From the NCBI RefSeq assembly GCF_026151205.1, contig NC_087074.1:9155726-9219725 (forward strand): a DNA stretch of 64,000 nucleotides, written 5' to 3'. Below are positions 1 through 13,300 of the stretch, piece after piece. The DNA comes from Bolinopsis microptera. Taxonomy: Eukaryota; Ctenophora; Tentaculata; Lobata; Bolinopsidae. The notes under the pieces were generated by a model that worked only from the letters and a program-made list of their open reading frames with translations, was not told the DNA's origin and did not search any database. Numbering within the stretch: the stretch's first letter is position 1; each line of letters starts with the position of its first letter. The position numbers were made by a program, and so were the translations under genes.

Positions 1-904
1 CGTGTTCCTTGCTTACTTCCGTTCGTTACCAAGCAACGAAAAAGTTGCGCGCGTGCGAGAATTGCTTGCGGAGATGTGATGTATAGATAGCCTGTGATCT
101 ATGAATGCGCGGCGCGACTGTGTTTTAATGTATATGATGCATGTAATTTGTATAATATTACTATTAGGTAATACACCCAATTTGTACGTGGCACGTGTAG
201 TGTATTGATGTGTATACTCGAGTATAGTTTACCTTTGCTGATAATTTCTTGAATTACAGATACAAGTTAAGTTCTACGGCAATTGAACTGAATTTCAAGT
301 GTTTCCCGTATTTGATGCATAATTTATCAATATTATTATCATGAAGATTGAAGTGAGCTGATCGGAGCTTATACTTAAATTTATAGTAAATGTGGAATGG
401 AAATCTAGCGTCCGCCAAAACGAAACAACGGGCGCAATTCTTGTTAAATTCTTAAATTCAACTTTAACTGTGAACGTTGTACAATGTACGTTTTAGACGG
501 TTTTTCACTTAGGTATTCGTAGCAACTACCAAATTTCCGACCTGGCTTCGTCCAATTACACCAATTATCTTTGCCCGAAGTTGACTATTAGTACTATAAG
601 TACTAATTGTAAATAGTCAATCAATACTAGCCTTTGACACGAACCTGATTACCATTGTTCTTGTTAGTTATCCTAACGGAATGCTATATAATATTGCTAT
701 ACGTTAGTCGGCATTCGTCACAATGAAAATGTCATATTCGTATCATAACTTTTGATACGTTAACTCTGACCAATTCTTATATTTGACACATTATAAAGTA
801 TACAGTTAAAACGTGGTACGAAACTGAGTTTTTTATGAACGGAATAACAGATACCTCATTACCAAATTATGTTATAATTATTTCACGATCTATCACACTA
901 TATG
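1..904. other. No gene recognised (upstream part of a myosin intron)
   Basis: I see no exon-like reading frame or family match on either strand here. The first recognisable myosin exon, at 1029, already encodes the middle of the motor domain, so this stretch is probably intron, and the first roughly 330 codons of the gene must lie before the window. Confidence 0.5.
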
Positions 905-1020
905 CTAACTGTTACCCATCACTAACGGTTACCCCTCACTTATCGTTACCCCTCACTAATCGTTACCCCTCACTAATCGTTGCCCCTCACTAATCGTTAC
1001 CCCTCACTAACCGCTACCAA
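905..1020 (+). repeat. 17-bp minisatellite at a myosin 3' splice site
   Basis: About seven tandem units of CACTAATCGTTACCCCT with small changes. The last, degenerate unit (CACTAACCGCTACC) runs straight into the acceptor CTTTCAG that opens the first visible myosin exon at 1029. Each unit contains a branch-point-like CTAAY. Confidence 0.8.
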
Positions 1021-1028
1021 ACTTTCAG

Positions 1029-4000
1029 AGGAACTACAGAGGAAGATATTCAGGTTCGCTGCTGGAGTACTACATCTTGGTAACACCCAGCTGAAGTCCA
1101 ACAAGAGAGATGAGGGTTGTACCATTGATGACGCTCAGGTACGATTTGGGAGAGAGTTGATTTTTAGGTGTTTTTAGGGTTTAAAATTTATTCGGTATTA
1201 TCATTAACTTAATGACTGATGATTTGGTTCTTTATAAAGATTAAAATAGATGGTCGATGTGACTTTTAGTGTGTTCGGTATTATTGTAAAGTTAATGGCT
1301 GATGACTTTGATTTGATATCATGTCCTAAGTCTTCAATTGGTGTGCATTCCATACACCGCAAAAGGTTTTCTGCCCGCTAATATAGTAATATAGTAATAT
1401 ATTAGCAGTATTGAATATTTACTAAATACTTCACAGTGGATCGACAAAGCTTGCCACATGTTTGGTGTAAACGCTGTCGAGATGACCAAAGCTCTGATCA
1501 AACCTAGGATCAAAGTAGGAAACGAGTACGTCCACAAGGGTCAGAACGCAGAACAGGTTAGTCGGTCGTGGTCACCAGCTTCAATACCGTCTCTTAATAG
1601 TAAGCTTAGTCAGTCGTGGTCACCAGCTTCAATACCGTCTCTTAATAGTAAGCTTTAAGTCCCAACTTCTACAATGCCAAATAGTGGACAAAATAGGTTG
1701 GTATGAGATGGCTCTAATTTCTAGATTACGACAGTTACCCTACTTCAGGTAAAATACAGTATCAATGCCCTTTGTAAGAGTGTGTTCGAGAAGCTGTTTA
1801 AACTTGTTCTGGACATGTGTAACGAGACACTCGAGACCAAACTCAGGAAGAACTTCTTCATTGGTGTTCTTGATATTGCTGGATTCGAAATCTTCGAGGT
1901 AAGTTGGTTTCTCTAACCTGTATGAATAAATAAACAGTGATATCCCCAGTTTCCTGTTCTCCTCGTTGTATCGTTTTCATGATTTTGTTTCTAATGTGAT
2001 CACGTGGTTAAACACAGTTCTTTCTCAGTTCAACTCGTTCGAGCAGCTGTGTATTAACCTTACAAACGAGAAGATCCAGCAGTTCTTCAATCACCACATG
2101 TTCACATTAGAGCAGGAAGAATACAGGAAGGAAGGTATCAAGTGGGACTTCATCGACTTCGGGCTGGATCTGGAGCCAACGATTGAGCTCATTGAGAAGG
2201 TTTGTCCAAACTTAATTTGTACAAACAAACTTTTAATTTGTACAATAACTTAATTTTGTAAAGTGTGACTCCTACCGTCTCTTGGGTTACTCAGTTTCTG
2301 GCAGTTTGGTGCCTGCCAAATATCGAAACTTATCGGGCAGAGCTTTGGCATGTAAGTGTCAAATTGGAACTTGAGAATATTTAATTGAGGATAATAATAA
2401 TAATATGTTAAGGAAACCACATTACGGGTATTATGCTCGCGAGTTAGTTACAATAAATGTAAAGTGTTGAAATGTTGTAAATACCCTTTATCTCAGAATA
2501 TGGGAGTGTTTGCGGTCATGGACGAGGAATGTATCATGCCAAAAGCTTCCGACCAGACCTTCCTCTCAAAACTTACCCTCTGTCACAACAACAAACATCC
2601 TAAATTCCTTAAACCATCCGCTAAGAGTGAGTTATCTAAATTTTCAGTTAAAATTGTCAAAAACAGATCTGTGAGAGCATGTTAAAATCCTTCCTTAGGA
2701 TTTTATCGTTTTTATTACGATTCCTGTTAAGTTAACCATGGCTTTTTCAGGCTCGATGGGTATAAACCCAGTGCACTTCCAAGTAATCCATTACGCCGGA
2801 GTTGTTGGCTATAACGTCGACGGTTGGTTAGACAAGAACAAGGATCCTCTGAACGAAAATGTTGTCGAGGTTTGTGTACAATTTTTCTCAAGAATTGTGA
2901 GCGTTGAATATTCAAATTATAACCTGAATATCCTACGCTTCCCAAAATGTCTGGTTTCAAATTGAGTAGTCTGGTTTTGGATGTAAAATAAATTTAGACA
3001 CGAAAACCTGCAACCGGTTCTGAGGATACTCAGGATCTTTTCGTTCCGGGTGTGGAGTCCAGTGTCTACTAAAATGTCTACGAAAATGTCTTCGAACTGT
3101 AGCCTGCTCTGCTATTTGTGCTGTTGAAAGAGATAATATTCCCTCTTTGAACAGCACACATAATAAAATAACGATGATAAAACGAAAATATCCATGAGAA
3201 TTGTTCCAACTTTTACAATTATTTTACACAATTATCCATCACAGCTGTTCGTTAAGAGTAAGGACCCCGTATTCAGCAAGCTCTTCGAAGCTCCAGAGGT
3301 AGCTCACACTGGCCGAGGACGTAAGAAGGGAGGATCCTTCCAGACGGTGGCCATGATCCACAAACAGGCTGTGGAGCACCTCCTCAACACCCTCCAACAG
3401 ACCACACCTCACTTCATCAGGTTACTTTATTTCCTTGTAAGGTCAACAACACAGCCTGCAGCAACATTTTGTCACATTCTGGGGAGTTTTTGTAGCTGTT
3501 TTTTTGGTGTCTCGATGTCTTTCCAAATTGCTGAGATATTATCCCCTGCACACGTTGCTGTCTGATGATGCATCATCCCAGCAGCAGCAGACGTACTAAA
3601 ACAAGTTATCTAGCAAATATTTCTGGAGAATTGTTGACCAAAAAGGAGTCCCGACATATGATCTATCATAAAAATTTATTAAACTCAGTCAAACAGACGA
3701 AGCCAAACCAAAGTTTAAAATTCTGCCAAAGCTCAACCAATCAGATAAAAACTGAATCCTAACTAAATTTTGACGCGTGCCTGTCTCAAAATGTTCGTCG
3801 AAAACTGATAGTGATAGCTAGACGCGATGCTTTTAGAGTTTTACAAATATGTAGCACTTGCTAGTGGCGATAAAATCAGTTAAACTTTAACTATAAATCT
3901 CCAGGTGTATCCTGCCCAACATGAAAAAGAAGAGCGGTATTATTGAGGCTAAACTTGTTCTCGAACAGCTCAGGTGCAATGGTGTACTTGAAGGTATCCG

Positions 4001-4361
4001 TATTGTCAGAAAGGGATTCCCTAACCGTCTCCTTTATCAAGAGTTCGTCCAAAGGTTGGTACATTTAATCTAATATAGCAAATCTCTCGCCTTCCACCAA
4101 TATACATTATACATGATACACACATTACATAGTACATACATACAAAAAATTAATGTTACTTTTGCTTTTGTTACTTTTGTTATGTTGTGTGTTCACATTT
4201 TCACAACATTAGGTGGAGTTTATAATGATCTTATTTTCAGGTATACAATTCTTGCCCCCAAGGCTATACCAGCTGGCTTTGTTGATGGAATGAAGGCCAC
4301 TGAGAAACTTGTTGAGGCCCTGAATCTAGAGGAGAATGAATTCCGAATGGGTTACAGCAAG
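1029..4361 (+). CDS. Myosin motor domain, C-terminal two thirds (9 exons)
   Basis: Begins at the [12 protein letters not shown] helix of the upper 50-kDa domain. Exon 1749-1898 carries switch 2 ([11 protein letters not shown]), which senses the ATP gamma-phosphate. Exon 2029-2199 has [20 protein letters not shown], the highly conserved relay-helix region. Exon 2497-2626 has the [16 protein letters not shown] segment and 2751-2869 the [14 protein letters not shown] segment. Exon 3245-3420 carries loop 2 ([16 protein letters not shown]), a Gly/Lys-rich actin-binding loop. Exon 3905-4054 carries the SH2-SH1 helices: the SH2 cysteine is present in [10 protein letters not shown], but the SH1 position reads IRIVRKGF, with Val where vertebrate muscle myosins have Cys. 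Exon 4241-4361 leads into the converter (NEFRMGYSK). The introns are short (about 110-490 bp). Confidence 0.93.
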
Positions 4362-7300
4362 GTAATTATCACTTTCAATTTATACACAAATTTGCTCGCG
4401 CAAAACAGCGATATACACAAATCGAAATCACACGATGAAATTTTAAATAGCTTGGATTGTAAACTTTCATTATTCAGATCTTCCTTCGAGCCGGTGTGAT
4501 CGGATCTCTAGAAGATAAGCGTGATGAGAGAGTAAAGGAGGTTCTGATCGGATTCCAGACCCTTGCAAGAGGCTGGCTGGCCAGGAAGAGGTTCAGGAAG
4601 CTTCTAGACCTGAGAGTAGGAGTGCTCGTTGCTCAGAGGAACACAAGACAGTACTTCATTCTGAGGAAATGGCAGTGGTGGAGACTGTTCACCAAGGTCA
4701 AACCACTCCTCTCCGTCACCAGGTGTGTAGAGAAAATATTACTTACTTGTACTTGAAAAGGTCTCCTCCTAGTCGTTGGAGTGGCCTGCACCACATAGTA
4801 ACTCCTTTCTCCGATGTATTAGGCCTCTCCAATGTACCCTGTTTGTTGCTTGTTGTTCTGCATCTTCTATCGTGATGTTATCGACACCTGTGAAGATTGC
4901 TGCATCCTCCCGGACACATGACAGCCAATTTTTCCGAGGTCTACCTCTTGATCTTTTACCATGCTTTGGGATCCAGTGCAGAAGATAGTTGGGTATTCTT
5001 TCTTCTGGCATCCTCACCACATGGCCAAACCATCGGAGCCTAGCTGCTCGTACGAAAGTATCAACAGGGGCGATGTTGGCCCGCTTACGTACGTCAGCAT
5101 TAGATACGTGATAAAACCATTTGATTTTCAGGATTCTTCTCAGACATCTGTGATGGAACACCTCAAATCTTTTCATCTGCGTCTGTGTGGTATTCCATAC
5201 CTCACTTCCATAAAGCAGTATAGTGAGGACAGCCGCTTTGTAGATCCTGATTTTAGTCGGTGTCTTGATGTTGCGACTGTACCATATACTGCTAAGCTGA
5301 TAGAATGCCCCAGAGGCCTTCTGAATTCGAGCTGATAGTTCTTTGTCGATTGTTCCATCCGCACTGATGATAGCACCCAAGTAAGTGAAGCTGCTGACCT
5401 GCTGTATTGGGAGACCTTCCACATTGATGTCCATAGTGTCGTCTTTAGAAAACGGCCTCTGCGATGCACTTTTACTGACAGCCATGCTCTGTGTTTTGCC
5501 AGCATTAATCTTCAGACCCGCATAGGCACTGTATTTGCAGAGAAGGTCAGTGGTTTCCTGCAGCCCCTCTTTTGAGTTATCTAACATGGCCATGTCATCA
5601 GCGTAATCAGTGTCCAAGAGATGTTTCTCTTCTACCCCGGGGGCTGGCAGCTGTAATAGAGCCCCCTTACTAATGACGGTTCTTCAATAAATCTTTTGTC
5701 TTCTGAGATTGGTGCCTGTCCTTCTTTTTTCGAGGTCTTTGCCCAAGGATTTCCATGGAGACTTGTTGGACAGTTGTCTTGAAGTTGTCCCACATTGATT
5801 CCAGGTCAACCTCAGGTTCCAAACAGTCAAATTTGTTTCTCAGAACAATATTGTATTCGGAAACAAGTGAATGATCACGCAGATGCTCAATAGCAGGAAT
5901 CTCAAGCTTACGATCCTGCTTCTTTTTCACTGACATAAGCTTCATTCTCAGTCGTGCTCTTACCAAATAGTGATCAGACCCAATGTCAGCCCCCCTACAA
6001 ACTTTTACATTTAGCAAAGAGCCTCCAAACTTCTTACTGATACAGATATGGTCTATTTGGTTTACAGTACGACCATTAGGTGATCTCCACGTACCTTTAT
6101 GTATATCCTTTTGCTGAAACATAGTGCCACCGATGGTAAGTTGGTGGGCAATGCAAAAGTCCAACAATCGGGTACCATTGTCATTTGATGAGCTGTGAAG
6201 CGAGTGTCCACCAATGACACCTGACATAGAACTGCAGTCCGATGTGACCTTAGCATTAAGATCACCGAGCAGTAATTTTAAATCATGTCGGGGTAGCTCA
6301 TCGAATGCACTTGACAACTGCTGGTAGAATTCATCCTTATCATTATCTGAAGCCCCCTCAGTTGGCGCATATGCCACAACAACAGAGATGTTCAGGTGTT
6401 GACTATGCAGCCTTGCACTCAACAAACGGTCAGATATTGGTAGATAGGAAATTAATGAATTTTTAATCCTCTTTGAAAGGGTAAGACCGACACCTCGCCT
6501 TCTTATACCGTCCGTCCTCCCTGAATAAACAAGTAAGGAGCCATTATCCAGTAGCTCTGATCCAGTACCAGGCATATGGGTCTCAGTTATACCCAGCAAG
6601 TCCAACTTATACTCAGAGATATTCTGTGATAGCTGGAACAACTGACTTGAACTACTTGTCAGAGATAATACATTCCATGTCCCAAATGTAAGACCTGTTT
6701 TAGAATAATTCGCTGGCTGTTTCTTATTAGAGTCGGAGTCCACATGGGTGATCTGTGGAGAAATAAATCTGCTACAATGACGTGTTCTCCCAACACTCAT
6801 CTGGCCACGGGGGTCCCTTAGGCTTTGCCCCGCCACCTTCATACTGGTATCATCCGTCCTTGCAGAGGGAGCCACACACCGTTTCTTGTTGTTACTTTGT
6901 GATGTTTCTGCAGCAAAATTTTTAGAGAGGAGAAGTTGCCAGCATCTCGCACCCGGTTTTTTATCGACCTTTGCCTGTCTAGATCCATAGTGTTTAGTTG
7001 CATGTCATCTGTTTATACTGGAGTCACCCAGGACAGATTACAATGCTTAATAGTAGCACCTCGAAAAGGATGTGATTCTTCATCACGCACTATGGTCATT
7101 GGAATAGGAGAGGTGATTGGTTACACGATCACTATTCCCTGAGATTAAAAATAATCTCTTGCCACCAAGAGAAAATATTAGGATAGAATAATATTTAGGA
7201 TAGAATATTAGGATAGAATAATATTTTACAGTGGTCATGTCTGCTTTTTCAGAAGCTGTTTTGTTTTTAGGATCGGATTTAATTGTAGTTCATACATAAA

Positions 7301-10300
7301 TTCTCCGTAGGCAAGAGGAAGAGTTCAAAGAGAAAGAAAAAGAGATCGAAAGAGCGAGAATACAAGCGGAAGAGTTCAAGGTTCATACTGATGATCTCCA
7401 GGCGAGACTGGACGCCGCCCTGACTGAGAACGGGAAAGTGAAGGACACCCTCACTAAAGAACAACAAGCTGCTATTGAAGCCGAAGAGCAGTGTACCAAA
7501 CTTGAATCTATGAAATCCAAATTAGAAGATGAAGTGTCGGGCTTGATGGATCAGATAGATGAAGAGCAAGATAACAACTTCAAGATAAGCGCCCAGAAGA
7601 GAGCTCTGGAGGCTGAACTCTCGGATGTGAAATCTAACATAGAAATTTTAGAATCGAGTATCAAGACGGTTAGTGTGTGAATATTATTTTCTGTCCTTCT
7701 GGTTTTAATATCAGAAGTCAATTCTCCAAACTGCACTGATCTTACCTCATTATATTTCCCACTTTTATGAACAAAATTATTGAACCAGTGCTTTTCCAGA
7801 AAGACGCAGATCTGCATAGGAAGGACGAGGCTTTAACTGCTAAAGAGGGGGAATGTGCGAAGAAAGACGAAGAGATGAGAAGATTGGCTGATAAACAGAA
7901 GAGTCTGGAAGCTGCCATAACCGATCTTGAAGTGAGCCTTGCGTCCGCTTCCGAGAAAGCAGCCAGTTTGGATAGAGCCAAGAAGAAGGCAGATACTGAA
8001 GTCAAACGTAGGTGTTATTATACTTGGCATTGTTTGCTATTTGAAGCACTTTACCGTTAAATGTTCACGATAGATTGAACTGACCTAATTCCCTATGGAA
8101 TTTCACTATTTCTCATGTCGTTACTTTTGTACTACTCAGGTTTGACCGAGGAGCTGGATAACGAAAGGCTCAACAAAGCTACTTTGGACAAGAACCTGAG
8201 GACCAAAGAAACCGAACTCAAAGACACAGTCGCCAAGCTTGAGGATATTTCCAAGTAATGACCATTCTTGTGGCAAATTCTCCTTGTAACATCCCTATAG
8301 TTAGCATTTCGTACAAATTCTTATGTTTAATTTAAAATTTGTGATAATAACACGATATTATCTCAGCGCCAAAGCACTTTGCGAGGCAGAGCTGAAGAAG
8401 CGCGAAGCTGAGTTGGCTCAATCGAACCAGCTGCTGGAAGAGGAACAAGAGGCCGGTCAGAAGAAAGATAGAAATGCTAAAGATCTGAACAACAAGATCC
8501 ACGATCTTGAGGAAGAACTTGAGGTAGGATAACAGTTTTTAGGTTCATGCGAATGCAGTGATTTAGATTACAGTGTTTGTACATTTCACCTAGCGGATGA
8601 AAATACATGTTGGGTTATTGTTGGCGTAGTGTATCGCAATTTTAAACATAACTATACAGTATACAGTATACAGTATACACCTCGATGTTTAAATTTTATG
8701 TCTGTGTACCAAACTGGTACTGACAAGTCCTTCATAAACGCTTTATTTCAGGGCGAAAAAGCCGCCAAAGCCCGAGTAGAAAGACAGTGTAAAGAGCTGG
8801 ATCGTGAATTACAGGATCTTAATGAGAGGTTGGAAGAAGCTGGAGGTGCTACTGCTGCTCAGGTTAATCCAGTTAAATCTTACTGTTCTGGTTTTACATA
8901 TGGGCTATCATGATAGTTTAAAGTTTTTACCTAAATTCAGATAGTTTATGTTATCGAAATCAGGCATATAGCGATAAAATGAAAGCGTTTGCAATTGAAA
9001 TCCGTGAATGACCCATCCATAAGTGACCATCCCGGCCCGTCAGCTGATGTTACTATAGTGTACAAATTTGAAGGAGTGTTACCAGGCAAACCACTCGGCT
9101 GTACAGACTCCTGCACAGAGACTATTATTAAGTTTGTAATGAGTTTACCTCTGTCAAACATCATTACATCAGCTATGGCAGGTTCCTGATTGATCTCGAA
9201 TCTCGGGACACTGACATAAGTTGTTGAAAGTTAACCCGACATTTTCGTTTCGTTATCTTGTATCGTTCTAATGTAGCCTTTCTAGTATTTACACACAACC
9301 ATGTCGGTGTTAGATTTATCCTATTCCTACAAAGTAATATGAATAACTGGTATTAATTGTCGTCTTTCCCTGGACTGATTCACTTAGTCTTTATTTACTC
9401 TTCATGATTTCTCTTGAATTACATGATCGATTTCGTTCATTAATAACTCGATTGATAGATTAATTGACGCTCCAACTTTCTTTAGATCGACGTGAACCGA
9501 CGAAGGGAGGAGGAGATACAGAATTTGAAGAATGAACTCGAGAACTCCGAAAGGGAACATGGTGAGGCAGTTGATGGTCTCAAGAAGAAGCTTAATGAGA
9601 CTCAACTTATGTTGGAAGAATCACAGGAGCTCGCCAAGAAGACTAAATTGAAGTGGGTATTCGTTTAAAATACTTTCTAGATTTACCATTCCACTAGATG
9701 ATACTATTCTAGTGTCGAGTATAATACCTTCTCACAGAATGATTTGAATTAATCCCTTGAAAATAACTTTATTTCTCACGTATCATATCTCCAGGAACGA
9801 CAAAGACCGAGCCGCTGCTAAGGGTGAGTTTGATGCTCTAAGCGAAGCCCACGACAACCTCCAAAAACAGAAATCAGCGCTGGAGAAAACAGCCAGAACG
9901 TTGGACGAACAGTTGGGAGACTCTAATAGTCGTTGTGCTACCATGGAAACAAATCTGAGGGACCTAGCTGATAAATACAACAAGTAAGATATTTTCTAAA
10001 GTTACAGTCGATGTTTAGAGGTTTTTCTATTAATAATATAGTAATATACTCGAGTAAATAATGTATATATATATATTTGAATTTTTAATTTAGCGCCATC
10101 AATGGTTGATATGAATAGGATGAGGCTTTTTAATTTATTGTCACTAAAACGAAATTTTCAGATTGGTTAAGGAGAACAACGAATTGTGTGCTCGTATCGA
10201 GGATATGGAAGTTAAAGAAGTTAACTTGAACCGAAGCAAAAAGGGCCTGCAAAACCAGATCGATGAGCTTAACAGCCAGATCGAAGTCGTTACTTCTGAG

Positions 10301-13300
10301 AAGAACGGTCTCGCAAATCAGCTGAAACAGGCTGCCTCCGAGATTGACAATCTACAGGAAGAGCTGGAGATGTCTATCAGCGAACGGGAGGACAAGGAGA
10401 GAATGCTTGGCCTCGCACAAAACGAGCTGATTGCTGTTAAGGGTGTTTGTGAAAGCGAACATGTACCCAGGATCGAAGAACTTGAAACTGAGAACAGGAA
10501 ACTCCAGCTGAAGATTGCAGAATTGGAGGATACTGTTGATGAAGTTCAAACGAAGGCCAACCAAGCTGACAAGACGAGACAGCGTCTCACACTAGAGTTG
10601 GAGGATACAACTATTGAGCTTGATCGTGTGAAGAACGATCTGGGATCTATGGAGAAGAAACAGAGGAAGGTGGATCAACTGGTGAGCGAATGGAAGGCAA
10701 AATACGACCAGGAGACGACAAAGAACGAGGGTCTTGTCAGAGAGATCCAGAAGATCAACACTGATTCTATGAACATGAAGAACTCCAACACAGAGCTTCA
10801 AGATGAACTTGATAATGTGAAGCGACAAATGAAGTCACTCCAGGGTGAAAATGCTGATCTTATTGAACAGCTGGAGGGAGGCGGCAAAGCCACTCACGAG
10901 ATTGAGAAACTGAGGAGAAAGTTGGAGGCAGAGAATGAAGAGCTAAGGAACCAGCTAGAGGAAGCTGAAACTCTTCTGACAATGGAGGAGAACAAGACCT
11001 CTAAGCTAACTCTAGAGCTTAGCCAGCTGAAAATGGAAATGGAGAAGAGGCTCGGAGAGAAGGACGAGGAGACCGACAAGGACAGAAAGAATCTGCTGAG
11101 ACAGATCGACTCTCTGCATCAATCTATCGAGGATGAAACCAAGATTAAGAACGACCTGATGAAAGCCAGGAAGATGGCTGATACTGAGGTCGCTGGACTC
11201 CACGATGACCTTGACAATGCCGAGAAAACAATAGGAACTCTAAACAGTAACCTAGGCAAGCAGCAGAAGGCAATCAACGAGCTCCAAACAGCGCTCGAGG
11301 ACTCTAACAAGAATGGAGAGAACCTCAAAACAGCGCTTATTAAGAGTGACAAGAAGGCCTCTACTCTTGCTAACGAGAAGAGCGATCTCGAAGCGGCAGT
11401 TGAGAGAGTCGAGAGACTCCTTAAGAGCATGGAGAACGAGAAAGCAGAGCTCACCGGTCAAGTCGCCAACCTCGAAACTCAGGTTTGTTTTATACAGAGA
11501 GTCCAGTGGTTAAAATACTAAATCATATAATTTTGCGATCTGGTGTAATTTTGTTGTTTTATGTTCACAATAACACTCTCACTACATTTCACTTTAGATA
11601 ACTCTATGTTATATACGGTTTTTACGGTGTAACCGCTTTATATTGATTACATATTTTTGGCAATAATAATAACGATGTACACCCTGCAGCGTAATTCTGT
11701 GGAGAGCTCTCGTAAGAAGCTGGATGCAGAATGCCACCAGTTGCGTGACTCAATCGAGGATCTTGAGGAGGAAAAGAGGACTGCTGATACGATGACTCAA
11801 CGAGCTAACGAGGCCCTTCACCGCACTCAGAGCGAACTAGCTGTAGAACAGGAAGCTAAGAGCAACCAAGAGAGAGCTTGCCAGACTCTTACCAGGAGAA
11901 TTGTCGAACTTGAGGTAAAGATATATGAGGGCCGAGGGGTTGTCAGGTGTAGTTAATGTTATATATTATTACATTTGAAGATTTGTCACACTTAAGCTTT
12001 TGTCTGTGGTACATATTTGCATAATCAGTTCCTTTCAGAGCCAACTCGAGGACTTGGAACAGCAAGCAAGAAACGCTGGCAAGTCCAAGATAGCCGCCCT
12101 GCAGAACAAGGTCCGACAGTCTGAAGCTGATCTCGACAACGAGTCTAAGAGGCGCATGGACGCGGAGAAGGTAAGCTTTAAAAAACATCAAAACATCATT
12201 AGAAAACTAGATATACATTCATTCTCAATCGAGTTGTTTCTTTAAACATCAACTCAATATTCTACCATGCATAGTTTCGAGATTGTAAGTTATTCTCTCT
12301 ATCAGGCTGTTAAGAAACTGGAGCGAGTGATCAAGGAGAACGCGTTCAACGCAGAGGAAGATCATAAGACGATCCAAAGACAGCAAGCAACTCTCGACAT
12401 GAACAACACCAAAATCAAGACACTCAAGCGAAACATGGATGACTCTGTAAGGCTCACAATATAAGCAAAAATTCCGAAATTTCAAATTCTCAGTTTTCCT
12501 AGTTTTTTTCCATGTGTATGAGCTGAAACTGTTAACTGATAGACTCTTCTTTCCTCTTCAGGAGACTCAAGTGTCTCAGCTGCAATCCAAGCTGAGGAAG
12601 GCTCAAGCTGAGTTAGCAGAGGCCGAGGAGCGGGCGGATCTGGCTGAGAGCTCTCTAAGCAGAGCTGCTGGCAGGAACAGAGCGGCTGCTGGTCGAGTAG
12701 CTAGGACGGTAAGTAAAGAACTTGGTTAACAGCTACCGAAGTTAACTTCGGTATCCGCGCTGCTGATCAGTTTTAAGCGCTTTTACTGTCATCTACCTTG
12801 GCTAGATTTTTAATTATTTTATCCAGGAGCTCTTTGATTTGGTTAGCCCGACCAAACCTGGATCTGTAAGTGGACTGCTTACTGTGAATTTGAAGCACGT
12901 ATCCCACGAGCATTTTGCAGCATACACAATTAATGAGGCCCAAATAATGAATGCTTTTATGTTCATATTCATAAAAAAGTACAACAATCAATTTACCGAG
13001 AGCATAAGCTTGAACGTTTTTGCATTACTATAACAGCTATGATTGAATCACTTTGGAGGTTTTCAGCATAAAAAAGGCAACATGCAAAGCAACGAAGCAT
13101 TTTATGTTGTTGAAATTGTAAGAATCAAATGTCTCTATGTTCTCTGTACATTCATAGGCTGTTTTGCTTATCTTTCAAAAGTTTTTTTACCCGGTACTGC
13201 AAGCCAAATTGTCTCTGCTAGAGTGGATCCCGTATTTTCTCGAGCCTGCTCGAGCGGATCCCGATTGTTTTTCTAGCACACCGAGCGTACCCACTTTTGA

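Larger units (their letters stand above)
4745..7150 (-). mobile_element. Decayed APE-type non-LTR retrotransposon in a myosin intron
   Basis: Lies antisense to the myosin gene. It contains an endonuclease frame (6875 to 5670) and a reverse-transcriptase C-terminal frame (5617 to 4769). The two are in different frames, and the RT fingers and first palm blocks are missing between them, so the element has an internal deletion of several hundred codons and cannot move on its own. 5'-UTR-like sequence extends to about 7150. The edges are approximate; I found no clear target-site duplication. Confidence 0.8.

Noticed and set aside
980-1177. ATG-like start of a 65-codon frame before the first myosin exon
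   Set aside because: The first 16 codons lie in the 17-bp repeat and the intron; the exon starts at the acceptor ending at 1028.
2255-2330. Possible small exon between myosin exons 2029-2199 and 2497-2626
   Set aside because: The two exons join directly in frame and match the family (ELIEK then [11 protein letters not shown]) without any missing residues.
8946-9189. Frames in myosin intron 8863-9485
   Set aside because: The exons on both sides join in frame and continue the coiled coil; these frames have no heptad pattern or other features.
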